Below are positions 40,993 to 51,769 of a DNA stretch of 64,000 bases, in pieces. The stretch covers positions 167,073 through 231,072 of the forward strand of contig NZ_JASCIS010000008.1 of NCBI RefSeq assembly GCF_029968015.1, read 5' to 3'. How positions within the stretch are numbered: the stretch's first letter is position 1; each line of letters opens with the position of its first letter. Source of the stretch: Streptomyces luteolus (GTDB lineage Bacteria; Actinomycetota; Actinomycetes; Streptomycetales; Streptomycetaceae). The notes below the pieces were generated by a model. That model ran no database searches, was not told the origin of the DNA, and worked only from the letters and a program-made list of their open reading frames with translations. A program made the translations under genes and the position numbers.

Positions 40993-41176
40993 CGTCGATC
41001 ACGGTCCTTGGCTCAGGGGATTTTTCAGGCAATGACACACATACCCGTATGTGCTCCGGCACAACGGGAGACACCGCGAATGACCGCGGCGGAGCCAGTC
41101 TAATGAAGGATATTGAGCTGTCTAGCCTTTCAAAGCATCAATCTTCACGAGATGCACTACGGATTTCGCAGGCGGA

Positions 41177-43294
41177 TCACCCGGCTCCGGCTTCGGAGCT
41201 CTGTTCGGCACTCGTTGTGGGGACCCCTTCGGATCCCGCGGCGGAACCGGCCTCGGCCGGCTCTTCTCCCAGCATGCGCTCGGCGGCGGAGCGGTGCAGC
41301 CCGGCGGAGGCGCTGTCGCCGAGCCGGTCGAGAGTGTCGGCGAGCCGCAGCTGCAGCGCGGCCTGCAGTCGTACGTCCTGCGCCTGCCGCGCCCACTCCA
41401 CCGCCTCCTGACAGGTGCGCAGCGACTCCTCGGGCCGTCCCGCGTACTCCTGCACCCGGGCCATCTCACTCAACGCCCTTGCGTACGAGGGGATTTCACC
41501 GGCCTTGCGGTAACCGCTCGCAGCCGAGCGCCAGTTGCGCAGCGCCTCGCCGTACCGGCCGGCGTAGGTGAGCGTGGAGCCGATCCGTCCGTACAGGCGG
41601 GCGGCGTCAAGGCGTTCGCCGCGCGCGAGGCGGTCGCTGAGGGCCCGCCCGAACCAGTCGGCGGCCCGCTGAAGATCGCCCAGCTCCTGGTAGGCCCCGC
41701 CTACGGATTCCATCGCGCGACCCAGTGCGTACGGGTCTTTCGCGGCCCGCGCGGGAACCAGCGCTGCCCGATACCGGGCAAGCGCCTCGCGCGTACGGCC
41801 GGTCCCGGCGTCCAGATCGCCGAGGTTGAGCAGCGCCGCCGCCTGCTCCCGGGGCAGGGCGCGCCGCTCGGCGACGTCCAGGACGAGGCGGTGGATGCCG
41901 TACAGGTCGGCGGCCGCCTCCGTGTCGCGGTGCGCGACGAGCGCCCTGGTCAGCGCCGCCATCAGCCGCCTGGCCAGGGTGTCCAGGTCACCGTCCGCGA
42001 CCGCGAGCCGGGCCGAGGCGAGCAGCGCGGGACGGCGCAGTCGCAGCCAGTCGTCGGCCGCCTGCGGAGAGTCGAAGCGCAGGGCGCGCGGCAGCCCGGC
42101 GAGCCGGCCGCGCGCGGGTGAGCCCTCCGGCTCGGTCACGGCCCGGCAGGAGTGCAGCAGCCGCACCGTGCGCTCCAGCATCCGGGCCCGCGCGAGCTGC
42201 ACCTCCCCCGGCCGGTCCTGCGTCTCGATCAGCCCTTGGAGCAGGGGCTGCAGGCATCCGGGCACGGCGTACTCCGGGCCCTGGGCGAGCGCGGCCCCGG
42301 TCCGGCGGAGGAGTCCGAGGCGGGCGAAGTCCTCCAGGGTGGTGGCCGCCCCCGAGATCGAGCAGCCGGCGAGCGCGGAGGCGGTGTGCGGGTCGGCGAG
42401 CCCGGCGGGTGCCAGGCAGAGGAGTCGCAGTACCCGGGCGGCCGGGCCGGGCAGCCCGTCGTACACGAAGCGGAAGACCCGCGCCAGGCTGCCCGGCGAG
42501 CCCTGGTCCGCGCTGTCGGCGTCCGGCAGGTTGTGCAGCTGCTTGGCCAGCTCCGCCACGGACGCCTTGGGCCGGGCCGCGAGCCAGCCGCCCGCCAGGA
42601 CCAGGGCCGCGGGCTGGTGGCCGCACTGCTCGGCGAGGTGCTCGGCGGCGCGCGGGTCGACCGTGATCCGCACGGACCCGGTGTAGCCGGTGAGCAGGTC
42701 GAGCGCGGACTTGGTGTCGAGGCCGCCGAGCGTGCAGGGGCGGACGTCGGAGATCCCGGTCAGCGGCCCGAGCGAGGTCGCCACGATCAGGCACTGCGGG
42801 GCGTCCGGGAGCAGCGGATCGACCTGTTCCGCGTCGGCCGCCCCGTCGAGCAGCATCAGTACGCGCCGTACGGCGAGGGCCTCGCGGAGCTTCTCGGTGA
42901 GCTCGTCCTCCGTGGCGCCGGGGGTGACCGGCACGGACAGGGCGTCGAGGAGTTCGCGGGCGGTGCGCTCGGTGGGGACCGGGCGGCCGTCGGGTTCGGT
43001 GAGGCGGGCGTGCAGCTGTCCGTCGGCGTAGTCACCGGCGAGTTCGGTGACCAGGCGCTCGGCGAGTGCGGTGCGGCCGGAGCCGGGGCGGCCCGCGATG
43101 AGCAGGACGCGGGCGCGGGCGGGTTTGCGTCCGGAGAGGGTGTCCAGGCCGGTGCGCGCGATGTCGGCGCGCAGCTCCTTCAACTCCCGCTGCCTGCCGA
43201 CGAATTCGGGTGCCCCCGGATCCCGCACCCCCCGTGGTGCGGAGGTCTCCGCCAGGGGCGAAGAGACCTGGGTGTCCACCGCCTGATCCGTCAC
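41177..43294 (-). CDS. STAND-like P-loop protein with TPR domain, degenerate Walker A
   Basis: The 705-aa protein begins with an AfsR-like NTPase module: FVGRQREL, Walker A-like GRPGSGRT (68-75), and a Walker B-like RRVLMLLDGAADAEQV. A winged-helix-like middle region follows. The C-terminal third consists of tetratricopeptide repeats (ALLNLGDLDAGTGRTREALARYRAAL; AMESVGGAYQELGDLQRAADWFGRAL; GRIGSTLTYAGRYGEALRNWRSA; ALSEMARVQEYAGRPEESLRTCQEAV). No SARP DNA-binding domain is present. R74 replaces the usual Walker A Lys. The GTG at 43294 has GGGAG at 7 nt. It lies between ald and the Nudix hydrolase gene. Role unknown, probably signalling or scaffolding. Confidence 0.8.
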   Translation of the reverse strand: MTDQAVDTQVSSPLAETSAPRGVRDPGAPEFVGRQRELKELRADIARTGLDTLSGRKPARARVLLIAGRPGSGRTALAERLVTELAGDYADGQLHARLTEPDGRPVPTERTARELLDALSVPVTPGATEDELTEKLREALAVRRVLMLLDGAADAEQVDPLLPDAPQCLIVATSLGPLTGISDVRPCTLGGLDTKSALDLLTGYTGSVRITVDPRAAEHLAEQCGHQPAALVLAGGWLAARPKASVAELAKQLHNLPDADSADQGSPGSLARVFRFVYDGLPGPAARVLRLLCLAPAGLADPHTASALAGCSISGAATTLEDFARLGLLRRTGAALAQGPEYAVPGCLQPLLQGLIETQDRPGEVQLARARMLERTVRLLHSCRAVTEPEGSPARGRLAGLPRALRFDSPQAADDWLRLRRPALLASARLAVADGDLDTLARRLMAALTRALVAHRDTEAAADLYGIHRLVLDVAERRALPREQAAALLNLGDLDAGTGRTREALARYRAALVPARAAKDPYALGRAMESVGGAYQELGDLQRAADWFGRALSDRLARGERLDAARLYGRIGSTLTYAGRYGEALRNWRSAASGYRKAGEIPSYARALSEMARVQEYAGRPEESLRTCQEAVEWARQAQDVRLQAALQLRLADTLDRLGDSASAGLHRSAAERMLGEEPAEAGSAAGSEGVPTTSAEQSSEAGAG

Positions 43295-43464
43295 GGGCCA
43301 CGCTCCCGTCCAGCTGCGCACAGAGCCCGCCCGCGGTCGCGGGACGGGGAATTCCGAGCGTAGTTCACGCTCTGTGCCGGATCGGGTGGAGCGCGGCGGA
43401 CACATCCCCCGATCGGATCAGGAGATGGTCACACCGGAGAGCTGGGGGAGTTCGGGCGACCGGG

Positions 43465-44091
43465 TCAGGCCTCGAAGGGGCGGGCGGGCCAGGGTGCGCC
43501 GGCCGGGCGGAGCGCGTCGAGGCCGTCGCCGCGCTCGGCGGCGACCAGCGAGAGGACGCCCACGACCAGGCAGTTGTGGTGCAGCTCGCCGGCGAGCACC
43601 CCGCGTACGAGTTCGTCGAGGGGGACGCGGGCGATCTCCATGTCGGCCTCCTCCTCGTCGACCTCGAAGCGCTCGCCGTCCGCCTCGGACAGGTCGCGGG
43701 CGAGGAAGACCCGGATCGCCTCGTCGCAGCCGCCGGGCGAGGAGTAGATGTCGGTGAGGACCCGCCAGTCCTCGGCCTTGACGTGCGCCTCCTCGTACAG
43801 CTCGCGCTGGGCGGCGTGCAGCGGGTTCTCGCCGGGGATGTCGAGCAGTCCGGCCGGGATCTCCCAGAGGCGGTGGCGCACGGGGTGGCGGTACTGGTTG
43901 ATGACGAGGACGCGGCCCCGCTCGTCCAGGGCGACGACGGCGACCGAGCCGGGGTGGACCTGGTAGTCACGGGTCGCGACTCCGCCGCCGGGCATCACCA
44001 CGTCGTCCGTGCGGACGCTGGTCTTGTTGCCCGTGAACGGGGTCGCGGTGGCCGTGATCTCCCACTCCTCGGCGGTGTCCTTGAGCGTCAT
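43465..44091 (-). CDS. ADP-ribose pyrophosphatase-type Nudix hydrolase
   Basis: The 208-aa Nudix enzyme likely splits ADP-ribose to AMP and ribose 5-phosphate. It has VAVVALDERGRVLVINQYRHPVRHRLWEIPAGLLDIPGENPLHAAQRELYEEAHV. The R-x-L-WE-PAG-LD-GE arrangement is typical of ADPRases, and the Glu residues of REL-x-EE are present. The usual Gly after EE-x is His here (EEAHV). The ATG at 44091 lies 84 nt from the pyrG stop with a hairpin between. This is the second ADP-ribose-related Nudix protein in the window. Confidence 0.9.
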   Translation of the reverse strand: MTLKDTAEEWEITATATPFTGNKTSVRTDDVVMPGGGVATRDYQVHPGSVAVVALDERGRVLVINQYRHPVRHRLWEIPAGLLDIPGENPLHAAQRELYEEAHVKAEDWRVLTDIYSSPGGCDEAIRVFLARDLSEADGERFEVDEEEADMEIARVPLDELVRGVLAGELHHNCLVVGVLSLVAAERGDGLDALRPAGAPWPARPFEA

Positions 44092-44125
44092 GACGTACGT
44101 CCTCCCACATGCCCACATGAAGAAA

Positions 44126-44160
44126 CCGGGGTACAGGCCGCGAACGGCCCGTACCCCGGC
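44126..44160 (-). terminator. Terminator of pyrG
   Basis: The stem CCGGGGTAC/GTACCCCGG is extended by GGCC/GGCC with a small bulge. On the minus strand it is followed by TTTCTTC. It is 15 nt after the pyrG stop. Confidence 0.75.
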
Positions 44161-44174
44161 AACCGTATCTCCCG

Positions 44175-45854
<1,680 letters not shown>

Positions 45855-46293
45855 GGCCAAGAGGGGGCTCCCGTGGTCGCGAGGTGGTGGTGCGTACCGG
45901 CAACCAGGGCCCGGAATCGTTGATTTCCCGGGAGTTGCCGTCGCTGCGGTTCGGGGGTCTTGAAACCACCGCTCCACGGGCTACCAGGGTATCAGCGACA
46001 CAGGGAGGCCGCTTCCGGCCACGCTCCGCGCAGCCCGCCGAACGCTCCGTACGCATCACTACGGGACGACCATCTGACCGTCACCCGACGCTCACCCGTT
46101 CGGCGCAGCCGCATTGCCCCGAGGGGCGCGCGGATCACTAGGGTGCGTCGTATCCTGCTCGGACGTTCGCTGCCGAGCCGGGCCGGAGCACGGCACCACC
46201 CCGCCCGACCGGAATCCCCAAGCTCGTCAACGACCCTTGACTGCATGGCAAGCGCCCCGCGGGGCGGACGTGGCCGTTCGACTGGAGATGTAC
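45855..46293. other. 439-nt divergent intergenic region (pyrG / GH15 gene)
   Basis: On the minus strand TACCCT near 45990 could be the pyrG -10, giving a leader of about 125 nt. On the plus strand TATCCT near 46151 could serve the GH15 gene. Neither has a good -35. I see no attenuator or gene. Confidence 0.4.
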
Positions 46294-48096
46294 GTGGCCG
46301 GGCGCATCGAGGATTACGCACTCATCGGAGACATGCAGACAGCGGCGCTGGTCTGCAGAGACGGCACGGTCGACTGGCTGTGCCTGCCGAGATTCGACTC
46401 TCATGCCGTGTTCGCCGGGCTTCTCGGCACCGAGGAGCACGGCTTCTGGCGGCTCGGCCCCGAGCACGGTGAGGACACCGGGCCTCCGGCCGCCAGCCGC
46501 AGGACGTACCGCGGCGACTCCCTGATCCTCGAATCGGAGTGGGACACCCCGCGCGGCACCGTCCGCGTCATCGACTTCATGCCGCCGCGCGAGGGCGCGC
46601 CCCAGCTGGTGCGCATCGTCGAGGGTGTGAGCGGGCGCGTGCCGATGCGCTCGGCGCTGCGGATGCGCTTCAGCTACGGCCGGATCGTGCCGTGGGTGCA
46701 CAAGGTCGACGGGCGCACGGTGGCCGTCGCGGGCCCCGACTCCGTATGGCTGGACACGGACGAGGAGACGTACGGCGAGCACCTGACGACGTACTCGGAC
46801 TTCACCGTGGCCCCGGGTGAGCGGGTGGCGTTCTCGATCACCTGGGAGCCCTCGCACAAGGCGCCGCCCGCGCTGCACGAGCCGGAGCACGCCCTGGAGG
46901 CGACCGCCGAGTTCTGGCGCGAGTGGGTCGAGCACTGCACGTACCACGGGCCCTACCGCGAGGCCGTCGTGCGCTCGCTGATCACGCTGAAGGCGCTGAC
47001 GTACGCGCCGACCGGCGGGATCGTGGCGGCGCCGACCACCTCGCTGCCGGAGGACATCGGCGGCTCCCGGAACTGGGACTACCGCTTCACCTGGCTCAGG
47101 GACGCGGCGATCACGCTGTCCTCGCTGCTGCGCACCGGCTACCGGGAGGAGGCGCGGGCCTGGCGGGAGTGGCTGCTCCGCGCGGTCGCGGGCGACCCGG
47201 AGAACCTGCAGATCATGTACGGCATCGCGGGCGAACGGGAGCTCGGCGAGGCCGAGTTGGACTGGCTTCCGGGGTACGAGAACTCCCAGCCGGTGCGCGT
47301 CGGCAACGGCGCCGCGCACCAGCTGCAGCTCGATGTGTACGGCGAGGTCACCGAGGCGCTGCACCTGGCCCATATGACGGGCCTGGCGCGCAGCGACTAC
47401 GCCGCGGTGCTGCAGCTCAAGCTGATCCGCTACCTGGAGACGCACTGGGACCAGCCCGACGAGGGCATCTGGGAGGTGCGCGGGCCGCGTCGGCACTTCG
47501 TGCACTCCAAGGTGATGGCCTGGGTCGCCGTGGACCGCACGATCAAGCTGATCGAGTCCGGCGACGTGGACGGCCCGCTGGAGCGGTGGCGGGACCTGCG
47601 GGACGGCATCCACCGGGACGTCTGCGAGAAGGGCTACGACCCGGAGCGGAACACGTTCACGCAGTCGTACGGCTCCAAGGAGCTGGACGCCTCGCTGCTG
47701 CTCATCCCGCAGATGGGCTTCCTGCCGCCGGACGACAAGCGGGTCGTCGGCACGATCGAGGCGATCCAGCGGGAGCTGTCCACCGAGGACGGCTTCGTGC
47801 TGCGCTACCCGACCTCCGGGGAGGACGCGGGTGTGGACGGCCTGGAGGGGGACGAGGGCGCGTTCCTGGCCTGCTCGTTCTGGCTCGCGGACGACCTCGC
47901 GATGATCGGCCGGGTCGACGAGGCGCGCGAGCTGTTCGAGAAGCTGCTCTCGCTCCGCAACGACCTGGGCCTGCTCGCCGAGGAGTGGGACCCGCGGCTG
48001 CAGCGGCAGGTGGGCAACTTCCCGCAGGCCTTCAGCCACGTCCCGCTGATCGACACGGCCCTGCGGCTCACTGCTTCGGGGGCGTACGGCGGCTGA
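46294..48096 (+). CDS. Glycoside hydrolase family 15, trehalase/glucoamylase-like
   Basis: This 600-aa cytoplasmic enzyme has no signal peptide. The N-terminal beta domain begins RIEDYALIGDMQTAALVCRDGTVDWLCLPRFDS. The (alpha/alpha)6 barrel contains GGSRNWDYRFTWLRDAAITL, NLQIMYGIAGERELGEAELDWLPGYENSQPVRVGNGA with the catalytic Glu region, SKVMAWVAVDRTIKL and the second catalytic Glu region LAEEWDP...QVGNFPQAFSH. Actinobacterial homologues of this length include trehalases that split trehalose to glucose, so trehalose is the likeliest substrate. The GTG at 46294 has GGAG at 6 nt; ATG 46288 and GTG 46270 are alternatives. Divergent from pyrG. Confidence 0.9.
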   Translation: MAGRIEDYALIGDMQTAALVCRDGTVDWLCLPRFDSHAVFAGLLGTEEHGFWRLGPEHGEDTGPPAASRRTYRGDSLILESEWDTPRGTVRVIDFMPPREGAPQLVRIVEGVSGRVPMRSALRMRFSYGRIVPWVHKVDGRTVAVAGPDSVWLDTDEETYGEHLTTYSDFTVAPGERVAFSITWEPSHKAPPALHEPEHALEATAEFWREWVEHCTYHGPYREAVVRSLITLKALTYAPTGGIVAAPTTSLPEDIGGSRNWDYRFTWLRDAAITLSSLLRTGYREEARAWREWLLRAVAGDPENLQIMYGIAGERELGEAELDWLPGYENSQPVRVGNGAAHQLQLDVYGEVTEALHLAHMTGLARSDYAAVLQLKLIRYLETHWDQPDEGIWEVRGPRRHFVHSKVMAWVAVDRTIKLIESGDVDGPLERWRDLRDGIHRDVCEKGYDPERNTFTQSYGSKELDASLLLIPQMGFLPPDDKRVVGTIEAIQRELSTEDGFVLRYPTSGEDAGVDGLEGDEGAFLACSFWLADDLAMIGRVDEARELFEKLLSLRNDLGLLAEEWDPRLQRQVGNFPQAFSHVPLIDTALRLTASGAYGG

Positions 48097-48149
48097 GCCC
48101 GCCCGGTCCGTCGCGCGGCCCCTCGGCTCTCCGGCCGGGGGGCCGCGGC

Positions 48150-48155
48150 CATACT
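48150..48155 (+). promoter_or_regulatory. Candidate -10 of a leaderless transcript (small membrane protein)
   Basis: CATACT lies 6 nt before the ATG at 48162, without a ribosome site. Confidence 0.4.
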
Positions 48156-48161
48156 GCCCCC

Positions 48162-48440
48162 ATGAGGATTCGGCGGGCCACACGTCTCCCCGTCGCCATG
48201 GCGGTCTCTCTCGCCGCGGTGGCCGTGGCCCCGGTGCTGCTGGTGGCGGGAGATCCGCTCAGGCACCTCTACCTGCGACACGTGGTGTACCGCCCGGGGG
48301 CACCGCCGGTGTCGGACAAGCGGGGCGGCTGGGTGTCGGTCCACTGGTTCGTCCTCACCAATCCCGTGGTGAGGGCGCTGTGCCGACCGTCGGCGGAGTT
48401 CCGGGCCCGCGCGGGCAGGCGTAGGCAGGGTGGCCGTTGA
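48162..48440 (+). CDS. Small protein with N-terminal membrane helix
   Basis: The 92-aa product has a basic N-terminus (MRIRRATRLP), one hydrophobic helix (residues 12-30), and a basic C-terminal part with DPLRHLYLRHVVYRPGAPP and a final Arg-rich stretch. No cleavage site or family is recognised. GC bias by codon position looks coding. Supported by codon use and the -10-like element; otherwise hypothetical. Confidence 0.55.
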   Translation: MRIRRATRLPVAMAVSLAAVAVAPVLLVAGDPLRHLYLRHVVYRPGAPPVSDKRGGWVSVHWFVLTNPVVRALCRPSAEFRARAGRRRQGGR

Positions 48441-48505
48441 GGGCGTGTCCGGGTCGGGGATCGCGGCGGCGGTGCCCGGTGGTGTTCCCGGGCCGCCCGC
48501 ACAGG

Positions 48506-48511
48506 TAGCGT
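48506..48511 (+). promoter_or_regulatory. Candidate -10 of a leaderless transcript (PucR-type gene)
   Basis: TAGCGT lies 7 nt before the ATG at 48519, identical in sequence and spacing to the PAP2 gene promoter at 12038. Confidence 0.5.
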
Positions 48512-48518
48512 CCCGCGG

Positions 48519-50192
48519 ATGGACACGCACAACCCCCAGGCCGGGATCACCGTGCAGCGGGCCCTCGAACTGCCCGGACTGCGCAGCGGACTCCCCGAGG
48601 TCGTCGCCTGCTCCGACCGGTTGCAGCGCACCGTGCGCTGGGTGCACGCCGGCGAGGTGCCGAACATCGCGTCGCTGCTTAAGGGCGGCGAGCTGCTCCT
48701 GACCACCGGGCTCGGGCTCGGAACGCGCCCCGCCGAGCAGCGGGCGTTCGTACGCAAGCTCGCGGAGCGCGGGATCGCGGCGCTCGTCGTGGAGCTGGGG
48801 CCGCGCTTCGCCCGGCTGCCCTCGGCGATCGTGGAGACGGCGCGCTCGGCCGGGCTTCCGCTGGTGCAGCTGCATCGCGAGGTGCCGTTCGTGACCGTGA
48901 CCGAAGAGGTCCACACGGAGATCGTCAACGGCCACTACGCCCTCCTCAAGGAGGCCGACGAGGTGCACCGGCGCTGCACCGAGGCACTGCTCGCCGGGGG
49001 CGGAGCGCCCCAGGTCCTGTCCGTACTGGCCGAGTTCTGCGGCAACCCGGTGTTCCTGGAGACCGCGGACGGGCAGCTCCTCTACGCGGCCGGTCCCACC
49101 GCGGCCTCCGAGGCGGACGGGCCGGTCGTCGATCCGCTCCAGGTGTGGGAGTCGCTGCGCGGCCGGGCCCGGGGTGAGGGGCCGCCCGCGGGGTCGGTGC
49201 TGATCGACGTGCCGGGCGGGGGTCCCGGCGCGCCGGGTACCTCCGGTACGAGCGGGGTACGGGCGCGGATCGCGCTGCTCGCGGTGTCGGGGCCGGTGCA
49301 GCCGGTGCACCGCATGGCCGTCGAGCGGGCCGCCGGTTCGCTCGCCGTGGTCCTGATGCAGGCGCGGCAGGAGGAGGAGCTGGCGGCGCGCGGCCGCGGT
49401 AACTTCCTGTCCGACCTGGCCGAGGGCCGCATCAGCGCCGAGGACGCGCCCGCGCAGGCCCGGGTGCTCGGCTTCCGGCCCGGCTCGGGACCGCTGCTCC
49501 CGGTGGTGATGCGGGTCGCCGACTCCCTTGTGCCGAGCGGGAGTTGGGCGGTCCTCGCGCGGGCCGTCGCGGAGGAGCTGGCGGCAGTGGGGGTGCCCGT
49601 GCTTGTCGGCGTACGGCCGGTGGAAGGGCGGGTTCCGGTGCTGCTCGGGCTGCGGTCCGAGTCGGAGCGTACGGCGGTGGCCGACCGGGTCGCCGAGGCG
49701 ATGCGGGCCGGGCTGCGGCAGGCGGACGAGCGGGCCGGGGTGCAGCGCGCCGGGGTGCGCCCGCCCGTCGTGGTCGTCGGCGTGGCGGGCGGCTGGGCCG
49801 CGGCGTCGGCGGGGCTGCGGCACGCGGCGGAGACGGCGACGGCGGCGCAGGGCCTGATCGACCGGCCGTGGTACGACGCCCGGCGCCTGGACACCGAGCT
49901 GCTGCTGTGGCGACTGCGGGAGCATCCCGACCTGGCGGCGTTCGTGGAGCGCGCGATCGGTCCGCTCCAGGACCACGACCGGCGCGCGAAGCCGCCCCTG
50001 CTGCCCACCCTGGAGACCTACCTCGCGCACGCGGGCCGCAAGGCGGAAACGGCCCGCGAGCTGCACCTCAACCGCCAGACCCTCTACAACCGCCTGGCCC
50101 GCATCGCGGAACTCCTCGGCACGGACCTGGACGACCCCCAGACGGTCCTCGCCCTGAGCCTGGCCCTGCGGGCGCGGCGGCACGTGGAGTGA
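48519..50192 (+). CDS. PucR-family transcriptional regulator
   Basis: The 557-aa regulator has an N-terminal PucR domain (residues 8-130; ITVQRALELPGL...VRWVHAGEVPNIASLLKGGELLLTTGLGL), a middle GGDEF-like/CdaR segment and a C-terminal PucR helix-turn-helix (LPTLETYLAHAGRKAETARELHLNRQTLYNRLARIAELLG). PucR regulators commonly control purine, amino acid or polyamine catabolism. The target here is unknown, since no catabolic cluster is adjacent. It is convergent with the GT4 gene, with only 15 nt between stops. Confidence 0.9.
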   Translation: MDTHNPQAGITVQRALELPGLRSGLPEVVACSDRLQRTVRWVHAGEVPNIASLLKGGELLLTTGLGLGTRPAEQRAFVRKLAERGIAALVVELGPRFARLPSAIVETARSAGLPLVQLHREVPFVTVTEEVHTEIVNGHYALLKEADEVHRRCTEALLAGGGAPQVLSVLAEFCGNPVFLETADGQLLYAAGPTAASEADGPVVDPLQVWESLRGRARGEGPPAGSVLIDVPGGGPGAPGTSGTSGVRARIALLAVSGPVQPVHRMAVERAAGSLAVVLMQARQEEELAARGRGNFLSDLAEGRISAEDAPAQARVLGFRPGSGPLLPVVMRVADSLVPSGSWAVLARAVAEELAAVGVPVLVGVRPVEGRVPVLLGLRSESERTAVADRVAEAMRAGLRQADERAGVQRAGVRPPVVVVGVAGGWAAASAGLRHAAETATAAQGLIDRPWYDARRLDTELLLWRLREHPDLAAFVERAIGPLQDHDRRAKPPLLPTLETYLAHAGRKAETARELHLNRQTLYNRLARIAELLGTDLDDPQTVLALSLALRARRHVE

Positions 50193-50207
50193 CGTCCGCG
50201 GGGAGAC

Positions 50208-51350
50208 TCAGCGCCGAAAGGGCTGGGCCAATTCGTCGTACACGCTGAGAACCTGGGCCACCGTGTCGTCCTCCGTCGGCCAACTCGCCGCCTGAGCACG
50301 GCCGTTGCTGCTGAGGCGGGCATGGTGGGCGGGGTCGGTCAGGAGGCGGGTCACGGAGGTGGCGAGGGCGGGGGCGTCGCCGTACGGGACGAGTTCGGCG
50401 GCGTCGCCGACCAGTTCGGGCAGGCCCCCGACGGCCGTCGCGACCAGCGGAACGCCCGCGTGCAGGGCCTCGTGGGCCAGGATCGAGCGGGACTCCCAGC
50501 GGCTGGGAAGGAGCGCCACGTCGGCCGCCGCGAGGAGCTCCGGGACATCGCCGCGGCGGCCGAGGAGGCGTACGGGCAGGCCCTCCGCGTCGATGCGGCG
50601 CTGCAGCGGGCCGCGCTCGGGGCCCTCGCCCGCGATCAGCACGAGCGGTACGGGGTCGAGGCCGCGCCAGCTGCGGGCGGCGTCCAGGAGCGTGTCGTAG
50701 CCGCGGTACCGGTCGAGGGAGCCGACCGCCAGCAGCAACGGGCGGTCCACCGCACCCAGTTCGGCCCGCGTCTTGTGGTGCGTCCCGTCCGGCACCGGGC
50801 GGCGCGGCGCCGGGAACGCGACGGGTGCGAGGCGGGCGTCCCGGGCGCCGCTGCCGCGCGCCCGGTCGACCAGGTCGGACGACGTACCGAGGAGCACCGC
50901 GCTGGAGCGCGCCACCCGTCGTTCGAGTAGCCGCTGCACCCGCGCCCGCGCGCCCTCGGCGTGCGCCCGGGTGTGCCAGGTGACGACCAGGGGCGTACGG
51001 CCGAGCACGGGCACCGGTCGGCGGCCGCGCAGCGCCAGCGAGGAGCGGAGCCCGGCGTGCAGCCCGTGCGCGTGCACCAGGTCGGCGCCCGCGCAGGCGC
51101 CGCGCAGGGCGACCACCGAGACCGGGTCGCTGCGCCGCGGCACGGGCACGAACTCCGCGCCGGCTGCGGTGAAGTCGTACATCCCGTCGAGCTCGGCGGG
51201 GGCGCACACGGTCACGCGCACGCCGCGCGCGACGAGGCCCGCGGAGAGGGAGCGGACGTGCGCGCTGCTGCCCGCGCTGCCGCCGCCGAGCACCTGCACG
51301 GTGCGCAGGGGCGGCCGGCCCTGTGATGGGGGGCTGCTCACGTGGGTCAC
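50208..51350 (-). CDS. GT4-family glycosyltransferase
   Basis: The 380-aa GT-B enzyme has an N-terminal glycine-rich loop QVLGGGSAGSSAHVRSLSAGL. The acceptor-domain VHAHGLHAGLRS and WHTRAHAEGARARVQRL follow. The donor domain contains LLAVGSLDRYRGYDTLL, VLIAGEGPERGPLQ and the signature LLPSRWESRSILAHEALHAGVPLVATAVGGLPELV. The E-x7-E runs from WESRSILAHE. The GTG at 51350 has AGGAG at 9 nt; a GTG three codons later is possible. It is downstream of recN but separated by 419 nt with a repeat, so probably its own unit. Substrate unknown. Confidence 0.87.
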   Translation of the reverse strand: MTHVSSPPSQGRPPLRTVQVLGGGSAGSSAHVRSLSAGLVARGVRVTVCAPAELDGMYDFTAAGAEFVPVPRRSDPVSVVALRGACAGADLVHAHGLHAGLRSSLALRGRRPVPVLGRTPLVVTWHTRAHAEGARARVQRLLERRVARSSAVLLGTSSDLVDRARGSGARDARLAPVAFPAPRRPVPDGTHHKTRAELGAVDRPLLLAVGSLDRYRGYDTLLDAARSWRGLDPVPLVLIAGEGPERGPLQRRIDAEGLPVRLLGRRGDVPELLAAADVALLPSRWESRSILAHEALHAGVPLVATAVGGLPELVGDAAELVPYGDAPALATSVTRLLTDPAHHARLSSNGRAQAASWPTEDDTVAQVLSVYDELAQPFRR

Positions 51351-51769
51351 GTGGCCGGACTCCTGGGTCGGCTTCGTCGGATGGGTCCGCCGCGGTGCCC
51401 GGTGCGGGCGCCCGTGGGGGCGGGCCCGGCGGGGCGCCTCGTGCCGGTGGTGTCCGGGACGTGCGCGGGGCGGCTGTGCGGAACGCCTCGCCAAGGATGC
51501 CAGCCCGCACGGGAGTTCCGGCACCGCCGGTGGTGGGCAGCCGTGTCGGGCCGGGGCCCGGGCCCGGCGGATCACCCACACGGGTGATCGTCCGCGTCTC
51601 CGCCGACGCGGTCTCCGGCGGTGACACGCCCGGGCGCGCGAGGAGCATCGAGGTACGGCGGGAGGGACAGCGCGGCGCAGCCGCATCGCTCAGGGGCGCG
51701 GGGAACTGCGCGAGGACTGGCCACCCGCCCGCGGACGGCAAGGAACCGCACCCCGCAGACGGGAACCCG
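51351..51769. other. 419-nt intergenic region with family-B repeat
   Basis: Holds the repeat at 51691-51724 just after the recN stop, and an inverted repeat GATCACCC/GGGTGATC (51571-51590). No gene is supported. Confidence 0.55.
51691..51724 (+). repeat. Dispersed intergenic repeat, family B, copy 4
   Basis: CAGGGGCGCGGGGAACTGCG followed by CGAGGACTGGCCAC. Same 22-bp core as at 3719 and 13752. Confidence 0.75.

Noticed and set aside
45855..46000. pyrG attenuator
   Set aside because: No clear terminator hairpin with T-tract or initial G-C run for reiterative transcription in the leader.
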